Under the pieces are notes generated by a model. That model worked only from the letters and a program-made list of their open reading frames with translations, made no database searches and was not told where the DNA came from. A stretch of 64,000 nt of DNA, taken from assembly GCF_000224145.3 (NCBI RefSeq), contig NC_020166.2, positions 6,433,632-6,497,631 of the forward strand, written 5' to 3'. Positions within the stretch are counted from its first letter, which is position 1. Each line of letters opens with the position of its first letter. The translations under genes and the position numbers were made by a program. Below, one piece after another: positions 19,099 through 31,400 of this stretch. This stretch comes from Ciona intestinalis (lineage: Eukaryota > Chordata > Ascidiacea > Phlebobranchia > Cionidae).

Positions 19099-21109
19099 AT
19101 GAAGATAAAACGACAAAAGCAAGCACGCAGCGCTTTGAATATATACAAGCACATATTCAAGTAAGTCTAGTAGTTTACATTTGTGTTTCTGCGTATAGAC
19201 CAGACTAAGTTAACATTTTTTTGTTTACGTATCGTTTTACAGATTTCACGAGCCGTATTTAGTTTTGGCCGACGGTACGTTTTGTCAAGCTGCATTAAAA
19301 GCGAAAATCCAAATAAAAGATCACATCAGCAAGTACCTTAACACTACAGTGAAATGCTGCACAACCAGGTTTGTTTATAAAGGATTACTTTTATGTATTT
19401 TGTAGTCTCATAGTAAGAGTAATAAACTGTTAACTAAATATAAATAAATTTGCTAACTGAAAATATGTTTTATATGCCATCGCTTCATACCATATTCCTC
19501 ATAACTAGGGTCGTGGATTTTCTTATTTTTGTGGAACCCTTAACTGTTTTAACTGGTTAACATGCAGATCCTATTATTCTAATAAAACCATCTTGTTTAT
19601 TGCTATTCTGTTGCGAATTTTATGAAAAAGCCAACTTTATGATGTACATGCGGACGTGGACACATATGTAATTATGCATTGCTCTTTGTAATTAATCGAC
19701 AGGCTAAACAATGATTAATATTATAAATCCATGTGTAAATGCCTGCAATTTCGTAACAAACTTTCTTCTTTGCTGAGGAAAACATTTAGGTTGTCTATTA
19801 CGCCAATTTTATGTTGCGGTATGAACGATCAAGTTTTATGACAATGTGTGGAGTTGTTTACAAAATTTATTTCACAAAGGTCATCAAGCTACAGGCTATT
19901 TTTAAAACTAAAAACTTGTGAGCTAAATTTGGTGAATCGTGAATTCATTTCTCTCAGCAATATCTCATATCTTAAAAAGTCTTAATATTAATAAGAAATA
20001 TGTTATTTTTTGTGAAACTTGATAAATAATTCATTTTTTCTGAACCTACAACCGACATAGCAAATTGAACTTGCAGAATTGAGAGTTTTGTTCACAACAA
20101 TAATAAATTATCTATATTATAGATGTGTGTTGGCTGAATTGGAATTACTAGGTAATGAAATGCATGGAGCAAAGATGGTCGCACAAAGATTTCAACTACG
20201 AAGTTGTTCACATCGTAACTCGCCTGTTCCTGCAGCCGAGTGTTTAAAGTCGTTAATTAAAGACCATGAAAGTGGCCGGTACTTTATTGCAACACAGGTT
20301 TCGATTCTATAATGTGTTATGGTAATGTTTCTATTATGCATTAGTAGGCCAGGAGCATATAAAGCACGGCCAAAACCTTGTGTTAAAAAGCTAAACTTAA
20401 CACAAGCAATAACATGAATAAAAATCCTTGCGGATTTTCTCCACTTTTTTAACCCTCATATAGATGACTTTTGGAGGATTTTAAATGTCAATACTCAAAA
20501 AATTAGTCTGTTTACCACATTAAACAAAAACAAATTATTTTTTTTATACAGGATATGGCTTTAACGAAAATAGCCAAAACCATTCCTGGTGTTCCCGTTC
20601 TTTATGTATTTCAATCTCACATAGTGCTTGATAAACCATCGAGAGCAACTGAAAATCACATCAAAGCAGTTTCAAAGGTACATTTCATGTTTTCTTACTA
20701 ATCTAACAAAAGATGTACAAAATGCTCTTGGCCAGTGCCATTTTGTATGACATGTTCGTACAATTTATGTTTATGGCAGACAAGTTTTTTTATGTCTGTT
20801 AAAGACATTTGTCGACGACAGGTTGTGAACATTGTATGTTGGTCACAGGCGTTTTTTTATTCGTTAGTTTTGTCTGTTTCCTACTTACTTGTGTATATTT
20901 TTCATCACTGAATGTTTTCATTGTTTTAGGAAAAGCTTTCAACATCTGAAGCTGAGAAGAAATCGCTAAAACTAATGAAAGAAGATGCAAATATAATTCA
21001 TGGAGAACGAACTGTTAAACAAGGACGTAAAAGAAAACGTGCCAAAGGACCCAACCCTCTGTCCTGTAAAAAGAAAAAGAAAACTGTTTCTAACAAAAAG
21101 ACTAGCTGA
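19099..21109 (+). CDS. UTP23: UTP23, SSU processome factor with PIN-like fold and zinc finger
   Basis: UTP23 acts in the nucleolus in early 18S rRNA processing and in release of the snR30/U17 snoRNA. Exons 19099-19160, 19243-19368, 20123-20297, 20552-20677 and 20930-21109 join in phase to 222 residues (human about 249). The start gives MKIKRQKQARSALN, aligning with the family N-terminus. PIN-fold landmarks are present: LADGTFCQAALKAKIQ (acidic Asp conserved) and YFIATQDMALTK (second Asp conserved). A C-C-H-C zinc site is visible in TTRCVLAELE, RSCSHRNS and AAECL. GVPVLYVFQSHIVLDKPS leads to a lysine-rich tail with KGPNPLSCKKKKK, another family signature. The stop codon overlaps a poly(A) signal. 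The long second intron (19369-20122) shows nothing recognisable. Confidence 0.95.
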
Positions 21110-21114
21110 ATAAA
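21109..21114 (+). terminator. UTP23 poly(A) signal overlapping the stop codon
   Basis: AATAAA starts at the last base of the UTP23 TGA stop. If used, the 3' UTR would be only 15-30 bases. Confidence 0.6.
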
Positions 21115-21499
21115 GTTTTTTTTTTGTTTTAAAAAGAATACCATTTTTATATTGCAATATGCAAAGTGCTGCAACCCTGTGTATTTAATAGTTACTATGT
21201 TAAAATCAAAGGTAAAATCGAAGTATTACCAAAAAAAACAGGATAGAACATTTGTTATAAAAGTGTACTTTGGGTACCTACAAAAATAATAAAAAAATTC
21301 ACGCAATAAATATGCATGTCAGTTACCATAGATTGTATATACATAGGCGTAAAAGTTTTGAAAAACGGTAACCAAGAGAAGTTGAGTTGACAATGAGCTG
21401 GGCTTAAGTTGTGTCTGGTTATGGTTGGGACTATAAAATCTGTACAAAAGAAGTCAATTTTGTAGTGACAGTGAGGTTGGGAGGTATTGTCAAAACAAG

Positions 21500-21870
21500 G
21501 TACTAAGAAAAGATAGACAAAACATGAAGAAAATATGGCCAAAACATAGGAAAATAAATTGAACAAATTATGGAAAAAAAATAAACAAATGATGGAAATA
21601 AATTGGACAAAACATTAAAAAACCTGAACAGAAATCGGATCAAACATGAACAAATTAGAAAAAAAACATGAACTTAACATGAACTGTTTTGTTCAAAACA
21701 TATTCTTTAATATTTTTCCATGATCTGTTCATGTTTTTCCTTTTTTTCCGACAAAACATGTAAAAAAATTTGACAAAACATTGGACACAACCTCTAAAAA
21801 TATTTTTGTTCTTGGAAAAAAACATAGTAAAAAAATGGACATCAGTTGGATAAAATTGGACTAAACATTT
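21500..21870. repeat. Degenerate A-rich tandem repeat between UTP23 and CSPP1
   Basis: Loose reiteration of ACAAAACATGAAAAAA, TTGGACAAAACAT and GGAAATAAATTGGAC motifs. No coding potential. It sits in the convergent spacer (21110-22437), which otherwise appears empty. Confidence 0.65.
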
Positions 21871-22437
21871 ACAAAGAAGGGTATATATGACTACTGATGT
21901 GCCCGAGTATGCGTATATTGGACCAATTCTTATAAAAAAGTTTTTTAATTTTTAAGCTTTATGAACTTACTGTAAATTTCCAGATTTTTGTGTTACTTAA
22001 ATCTGTATAGTGTTTACACTAGATTAACTCTAAATTTCCTACATTTCGTGAACTTTCCAAATTAGTGATATCTCACAAGTTTGTCTCTACCTTACCATGT
22101 ATTTTCTAAAGACTAGCTGAAACATTTTTGTATGTATGAAACAACGAATTCATTTTTTAAGTGTTGCTGTATTGTTGTTAATTTATTGGTTACTATGGTA
22201 AAATCGTCAAGAAAAACTCTATGAACTAACGAGTAACAGAGGATTGAACATTAAGTATAAAAGTACAGTTCACTACAAAATAATAAAATATTTGCGAAAC
22301 CATGTTTGACACAAAGAAACTTTACATTTGGTCATCATAGAACCCACTATATATTTACCATGAAAGTCACAGTGTACATTAGAGATATACTTCTTGCCAA
22401 CAAGCCTATGCTGCAACTCTATATACTAAACATTTAA

Positions 22438-25400
22438 TTATGTGGCTGTGGCTGGAGGTCCGGTGCCAGGACGAAGCCACGGCTCCGTGTCAATGGTATT
22501 TATGGAAGGTGGCCTTTCATCAGTGGGCCGTGGAGCTGAAACGGAGGTTCCTTTCCTTGGTCTGCGTGCGTTTGGCTGGAATGTATCTGGTGTGTCAGGG
22601 AGATCTGATCGATGTTGGTTGACGAAACGATCAAGTATATCATCAGGATCCGTAAGTGAAACCTCATCTCCTGTAAATGTTAAGAGATAAAGTTACATAT
22701 GTGTCAGGGGTTATATATTATATATTAAAGTGCATCTCTGATATTGCTTCATACAACTTTATGCACATCTAAAACATACCGTAGAAAGTTGGACTATAAG
22801 CATTTTAACAAGATCAAAATCATGTGGAGCATTTTTTCAAAATTCCAAGACCAATGTAAATTTGTAGTAAAGGTTTTTAAAAATTGTTAAAATATCCTTT
22901 TTAAAATTAAGGTGTACGGTACACAATTTACAATTGCATAGATTGCACTAGCACCCTGCATCCCATGGTTGGCGGCTCAGAGTTAGTCGTTAGAACAAAC
23001 TTTTAATAAAATAATAAGCCTATTAAATGAAAGTAGAGCTTTATTATCCTTACAACAACAGATATCAGAGTTAACGCCAAGGTTTTATTCCAACAGCCAC
23101 CATATTAAATTAGTCTGCTATAATTAACTCATTTTTTACTGAGTTATTATTTTAAAAATTTTCTGAAACGTATCATTTTCAATACGAGAATTTTAACGCA
23201 AGAATTTTCCTGGGTTTTATGGAAGTTATAAATATTTAATTTTTTGAGTGAGCTAATATTAAAATAATGCTAAAACCTGTCAGTTGTTTCAGTTTATCCA
23301 ATCTGTTTTCATTCCGGTTTGCAAGTCTGTCCACATCAAGTGTGGCAAGCGATGTCAATGAGTTGATGGAGTAGCTATCAGGTGCTCTGTATGTCAAACC
23401 TTCATCCTGCTAAAATATAAGGTTCATCAACAAAGTTACATACTTGGTAACTCGTAAGCTGGTATAAGGTGTATGAAACAGAACAATTGTGTAACGACTG
23501 TCAATTTCTAGCCACGCGGGGATAAAGTAAGTTACATTACATTCATATATAAAATTAAAGAAGAATTAAATGTTGTGAGTGATAATATGTTTCAAACCTC
23601 ATTTCGTTTTGAGATTCTTCTTCTTTCACGGGCAGAAATTTTCCTGAGGAGAAAAATAAATAATTAAATGGACATTTGCATAAACCCTGTTTAAAGTAAT
23701 TATAAAAATTTAGAGTATAGTATATAGTAGGGTAGGGAAAGATTGGACGTCTTTAGTAGATAAAATCCAAATATCGTGATCCTGTTTCAAACAATAAACA
23801 ATGGTCTATGGGAGTTGTTGGGATACGTTTTTTTTTCTTTGTTTACTACCAAATGGGGTGAGAAAATAGAATGGAAAGGAGTCCCATCTTCCCCCACCCT
23901 TATATATATAAGTACAAAAAGCCGGTCATAAATGTTTTAGTACAATTAAAAAGAATACAAATAAAACTGTTTTATTAAAACAATTACACTGGAAAATGAA
24001 TGTCTCTTAAAAATATTAAAAATGCAGACCCCCAAAAAACATTACAAGTGATTTTATACGAACCTGCCAGCACGTGAAGATGGAAACGAAGGTGGTTGAT
24101 TCTCCACATCATCTGTATCAGGTATAGGGATGTATGTGGAGTCAGCTTCAAGTAGTGAAGCATATGAATCAGATGGTGGCTGGAATGAAATAGATTTATT
24201 TAAAGAGTTATACGAGTACATTGGTGCCAATAACACATACGGGTACACATCAACCAACAACATAACGCAATAAAACATGATTTTAACGCTTAGGTGCAGA
24301 GCTGGTAGGTTTAAATTTATTCTGGGGTACGGAATCAATCTATTTTTAAACTATGGTACGCGTACCACAAGTGTTGTTCCAGGTGGTATGCGAGTAACTT
24401 ATTAAGTTCACACCTAACAATCGCAAATGACATTTTAGTTTTTGTTATATGTCCTAAGCATGTTTTATTTGTATCATATACGTGAGCGTGAAGTTTCATG
24501 CTATTTTTCTTGGTGTATTAAAACATTGGGTAAAACATGGTTTCTTTGTAAAGAAATGGATTGTCATTTATGACATAATAACTCGGTAAAAGCAGCTTTT
24601 GTGCTATGTTTTTATTTTCATTAAGGGTGTATTCATTAAACATTTTCCCTTAGTTTTTTTTCATTTTGTAAAATTAGCCAACAAAGTCGTCATTTGATTT
24701 TTATATATGCATAATATTTAGTTAAAATCTAAATAATTTATTTTGCTGCGTAAAAAAAATAAAAAAAAGTTAGTTTAAAAAAGGGTTAAAAAGCTTTATG
24801 CTGTCTTAAATATAAGCAGCTCCCTTGTATTTAGCACTAATTACGATAAGAGAGAATCCATTTCTACTGCTCTTGGTTGGCGATTTCCTGCTGTATTCAG
24901 GTTGATCCATATGTTTATTGGTTCTAGTGGAATAAATAAAAATATTTGACAACAATTAGTCATTATTTGAGTAAAAAACTAAAATGAGAATTTTAAAAAT
25001 ATTAACACAATTAAAAAATATGTAGTAGAAAGAACAATATTTTTTAATTTAAACATTTTTTAATAACTTACACTCATGTAGAACAAAAAGCAGCACCATA
25101 AAAAGTTTATTTTAAACACATTTATTAATACTAATAATAAAAAAAACTTTTATTTGTCTCATCGATTACAGTAGCAAAGAATTTTGTTGTTAAAACAGTT
25201 GTTAAAAACACTTACAGTTAAAAAACATATTTACATTCAATTGGAAGGAAATAGACTTGGTTGTCGCACCTATTTTAGAGCCATTGTTATAAATTCAGTA
25301 ATTTGTCAAAATAATTAATTCTAATTTTGAACCTTAATGTTTCCAACTTTTGAAGTTGATTTTTGATAAGTTGTTGTTGTTGTTGTTCGAGAGAGTTTGC

Positions 25401-28400
25401 GTCTTTGGGAGTTTCTGGATGTTCGATTCGGAACATTCTAAGTGATGCTGTGTCATCTTGTCTGAAACGTTTATTATAATTTGTAAAGTTGTTTAATGAA
25501 AGCACTATTGTCGAATTTTTTAAAGGGAAAGAAAGACATTTTTTTAAAAGAAAATTTTTAAATAGTTGTCAAAAAAAACACCACAACTTTTAAATAAAAC
25601 TGCCAAATGGTGCTCCAAAAAAAAGTTGTGATACAGTAAAAATTAGCCAGTTTATTGGAACATATCATTTATTAAATTTGCAGCCTAATTTGATAAAAAC
25701 AGATTGATATTTTTTTGGAAAAAAACTTTATATTTGGCAGTCACCTGTATATACTATTATTAAAAATACATTCGTCTAAAAAAATGAGATAAACACATTA
25801 TACAAACTCTTCAATGTTTTTTTTTTAAATTAAAAATGCAATTGGGTAAAACCATTATTCACACAAACACAACACCCGATATATTGAACCTGTGTTTAAA
25901 ATCAGTGAATTCTTTAAGAGCATTTGAGCTTGGTCGTTCCACAGTGGGTGGTCGACGAACTTGTACGGGTCGCTGTCGTGTTCGCGATAAATCAACCAAA
26001 GTTTCTGTTTTACTGAAATTTTAAAACAATTCAAATTACATCAGCACTTTTTTTTAATGTGTGGCTAATAATTAGTGACTACTGGGTTGGAGCGATTACT
26101 GTTAAGTGTCTTGCCCAAGAACACATACACCCACAATGGTAGCAAAGACGAGCCTTGAACCCATTACCTCTGGGTTTGAGGCAGGCGTGCTAACCACTTT
26201 TCCACTGCGCTGGACAAGATACCATGTGACAAAAGTTATACATTTTAAATTATGTTTGATAAGGAAATTCATGCTTATACAAACAGCTAATCATATGAAT
26301 TCAATTTGACATTTATTTAAAAAAGCCGTAACACCTCGGAAAAGTCCTCAAAACTTAAAAGTCAAAAAATGAAAAAGCATCTACTAAGACAAAGAAAACA
26401 TTGATTCTCACATGGGAACTTGTTTATAAGATGAAGTATCTGTTGAACGTAGTTGAGTTTCAATTCTTCGTTGTTCGCTAAGAAGTTGCTTTCTCAAAGC
26501 TGATAACTCGCGTGAAATACGTTTCGATTCTAAATGGAATAATAAGGTAATAAAGAGATGATGACTTTCTAAAGTTTGGAACCAGAGTTGTTTAATATTT
26601 GTAGTGATGGAATTTATGTCTACGTTAATATTTAAAAAAATTTACAAACTAACAGATAAAAACAATAAAAGATGTAGAAAATTTTGAAGTCTTGTGTTAT
26701 TCTGTTATTCCCAATCAAGGTTAGGAATATTTCACCAAGCAACAGACCACATGACTAACCTCTTGATTTTTCCGGTCGAGCTTCCACCACTGGTGAGCGT
26801 GCTCGCTCATAATGTACTCGCTCTCTCGCCACCTGGGGGCGTGGTGGAGTAGTTGATCTTTTAAAAAAAAAGTTTGACAAAACATACAATATGTTTAACA
26901 ACACTTTACGACAAATTAATATTTATTTTTTAGTTGTAATAAAGTTCATATTTTATTAACATAGGTTTACCTCTGTGTAATTTGTGAACGATAAGTGTTT
27001 TGTGCCGACTCTTGTTGTTGTTGTTGTGAACCATGAAGTTCCTTAGAATGGATAGGAGGAGATTTTGGTTTCTGCAAAATATTAAAATAAGTTGGTTTCT
27101 GTAAAATATAAAAATACTCACTTGAGCATGACTACTTACATTCAGTCGCTCTTGTAGTTCTCTTTCTTTCTCCTTTGATCGCTCCTGCTCCAACCTCTCT
27201 TGCTCCTCTTTCCTAATCCTTTCACCTTCTTTTCTCTTTTCCTCGAGTGCTCTTTGCATTTCTTCATTTTCTTTGCGTTTCTAAAACCCCCAAAAAAATA
27301 AAAACAACTAACACCCATTATATAAGATGGACACACCTGCTCAATCTTTTCTCTTTGCTTCCTCTTCTCATTCTCATATTCCTCCTGCATTCTTCGGTTC
27401 TGCTCCTCCATCCTCTTCTCCTCCTTTTCATCCTCAATCCTCTGTTTCTCTTTCCTCTCATCTTCCAATCTCCTCCGTTCTTCAATCTAAAGTGAATACA
27501 AGGTTAAAGTGAAAAAATGCAAAAAAAATTACCTTTAGGGCAATAAAAACTAAAAAGTCAAAAACCTACTTTAGATATGTTAAACACCCCTCATTAATTT
27601 CATCAATTACGATACAGCGCAAAAGTCATCAATCAAAAATCTGAAAGTCAAACACCTAGGGATAAATCCCAGATCTATGTACATAGTTTAGTATTATGCA
27701 CACAGTAAATACAAGCGTCACAAATGCAACATAACTGCTTTTCATAAAACAGACATTTGAACAAACAAAATATATTTCCACCTGTTTCTGCAAGTTCTCC
27801 TTGTATATATCCTTCTGTGACTTTTGTTCCACAGTTTCCTTCATTTCAAATGGATTGCTTCGTCCAAACCTTGGAGATAAAGCTGATCCAAAATCCTGCT
27901 GTTGGTAAAAGTTATTTGAATGTTAGAAACATTATAAAACAAATATAAATGTATAGCTTGCAAAAAAATTGCAATAAGTAAAATTGTGAATTTTAGTTTA
28001 CAATTTTTATGAGTATATTAGATTTAGTGACAAAAACACACCTATACAAGTTACAACAAACGTCACACAAAAAAATGTGGACGACATCTTTTTTTAATGT
28101 TAATTGTTTTATTAACAAAACCTTCCAAACTACTTTACACTATCACGAATGATACACAAAACAAAACAACAAAATTTCACTTAATGTTGAATAACTAACT
28201 TTGTTTTTGTTTACTACAATCACATAAAACAGTATTGAGCCTTAAATTGACATTTTTTTAATAAACACAATCTAAGAAAAATCTACATTAGTTCAAGTTA
28301 ATATATTTAACTTTATTCAACTATGAGTATGTACAATCACTACAATGCATACACACCTGTCCTCTTGGTGAAAAACTTTGTTTCATCTCCTCAACATTGG

Positions 28401-31400
28401 TTGCTTGTCTTTCCCGAACAACCTCGGCAGCTTTGTTCGGATCGCGAACCAAATCTTCATTCTCGAGATGCATTTGCCGTAAATCAGCTAAAATTTAAAA
28501 AAAATGTTGCAAAAAAGATCAAATTCCATAAAATAGTAATTAAGAATTAACATAACAAAAATTTAAGTATTATATGTCTATTCACCATTTGTAATTTTTC
28601 CATTTAATATTTTATTAATTTGTGAAACAATAAAAAACAACTCCTTCTGCCAGTTTTTGGAAAACTTTGTTTCTACAAGCATAACTATTGAAATTCTTCT
28701 ATCCGAATACCATGAATGGTATTTAACCGAGAAAACACGCGACTCACAAACAAGATTTCCATGAATATCTCGCATAGGAGCACCAGCCCCTCCCTTCCCC
28801 CATGGATTATAATTCTGCGCCTCCATCTCAATCTTCCTATCATATCGCTCCTGCTCCTCCTTGGCAGCTTTCGCTTTCTTCTCCTTTAAACTCATCTGGA
28901 ACATCAGAATCATACTCGTTACGGCACATGCCGATTGGCACATGGCACACGCCTATTGGCACATGGCACACAATGACTAGCACATGACACATGCCGATTG
29001 GCACATGGCACCCTCCAATTGGCACATGGCACACAACAATTGGCACAACCCCAGGATATGTTTCGGAAGCAAACGACTCTATGACCAAAAAACAAACAAA
29101 CAAAGTATTTTAGTAGCAACAACAAAATAAACTGTTGTGCGATCGGTTTCCCAAATCTGGCCATGATCTACAGATCTAGCACTTATAATGTTAAACAATT
29201 TTGTTGCAGTGCTGCTACGGACGAAGCTAACAATAATTGAGTCCAATTCATGGAACCAAACATATTATATTTTACCCATTACGAAAATCATCATTATTTT
29301 ATTTAAATTATAAAAACTCTGTTATTTTTTAACACATTTAATTAAACATATAGGCAACAAAGTATTACAAAAATGCAGGATTTTTGGATTTTATTTTTTA
29401 GTTAAAAATGCAACAAACGTACCTGTTCCCTCAGTTCTTCTTGATAAGTCAACATCTTCTCCCTCTTCATCTGTCCATCTCTGCTTTCATCGGATACCAG
29501 ACTCGACTCAACGTTGCTACCAGTTCTTCTACTGCTTAGAATGCTGAAGAAATAAAAAGGTAAAACATGAAAAATTAACCTTCTGGCGCCATCAAGAGTC
29601 TGTATCTCTTGTTTCCACAAATACAAATTCAAAAATCAAAGATAAAATTCAACGGAAACAAAAGCTGGTTTTTAATTTTAGTTTTCATTACGGTATTTTG
29701 TGCTTGGCAAATATTGTTAAATACTATGACAGATAGCATCAACTAAAATTATATAAATGTTTGCATTTATACATTACCTTTTTTGGCTTGGTTCATGAGA
29801 TGACCTTGCAGCAATAGAATCAGAGGCTAAAAATAGAAAATCAAATTACGTGCAATCATATATAAGTTTTCAGTTAGTTACATTATTAAATAACAAAATC
29901 ATAAAAAAGAATGCATAAATACCAACTGCAGAATTATTTTTTTAATTTACAGCTATATATTTAACTAGAAGCAATATTAACTATTGATAAAAAAAGTTAC
30001 CTGGGTTTTTATAACTTCCCGCACGCTGGTGAGACCCCTGGTTGAAACCCAGGCTGTGGGTAATTCATAGGGGGTGGGTAGGACGCGGGTGGAGGGGCTC
30101 CACTGCCCACGTCGAGCGGATTACGAGCCCCGTAGTAATAATAAGCTTCATCGTATTGGGAGGGAAACTGCTGGGGCATCGGTTGGTAGAAACTGAGGAA
30201 ATGGAGATAATATTAGAATATATAGAAAGGTCAAGGTGGAAAAGAATGTTTATTCTATTTACTCATCCAATTTGGTGGTAAACAAAGAACATTCAAAGAA
30301 TTATAAAACCGTATCCCTACGACTTCTATAGACCATTGTTAATTGTTTAAAACACGATCAGGATCTTTGGATAATGGGTGGTAAAGGTGTCTCATCTTTC
30401 CCTACCCTACTATACATATTAAATGTTAAATGGGTTAGTTCATTTTGATGAAGACATTTTATTTTATAAAAGTCATGTACATTTAATTAACATACTAGTA
30501 ATATAAACTGGTCAGTGGCGCAGCCAGGTGGGTGTTTAGGGTCGCGACCCCCCCCCCCTTATAAACCCCCCGAAAAAAAAATTGAAAAAACTAATTTAAA
30601 AAAAACTTTGAAATTTTTTTGATTAACCCCTTCTTCCCCTTATTTTTTCTGGCTGCGCCACTGGTAGTGGTAGTATGACACAACACTAGGTGCATGAAAT
30701 CTACAACTAACTTAGGTTTAGGTGGTGGATAATATCCATATGCTGGCCGTGGTAACTTTTGTCTTTCTTCTTCACTACTGCTGTCCGAGGATTCACTTTT
30801 AAAAGTTGTTCTGTTAGAAAAATAAAAATTAAATTTAGGCGAGGGTTTATATTGAAAAATATGGTGTCTACTGCTACACAACTGGTTACTTATCTCATTG
30901 TTAAAAGTCTGATATGTTTTTCAATAAATTTAAACATTTTAGTTACTTAATTTAAGTTTTAGACACTGATTTTTTGTAGTTTTAGATAGACATGATAGCT
31001 TAACATAATTAAAGACAGATCATTACTTTTTCTTTCCTTTCTTTTTAGGTTTCTCCACCTTATGCGGTGAATCTGGTCGTTTGTTGCTTGGTTTACGTGG
31101 TGTTATCTCCTGTATGAAGAAGAAGATGTGAAATGCTTTGTAATTTGGTGGCATGGACACATCTTAGTTTGATCAATGCAAAAGTCAAAGTGTTTAAAAC
31201 TATCATGCAGTCCAACAAAAGCAAAAAGTGTTTTGTCACTAATAATAAATAATAAAGTAGCTTTGGTTTTTTGGTTTGATAACAGGCACTAAAAAATAGT
31301 ATTACATATGAAAAATTTTATAAAGAGTATTATAAAGAATACTGATTCTTACCTTAATGTCACGATCATTTGCACCAGAAGCATCAATCCTTAGTTCCAA

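Noticed and set aside
22440-22690. Two overlapping plus-strand frames
   Set aside because: They are the antisense of the last CSPP1 exon, whose reading is secured by the conserved end TEPWLRPGTG.
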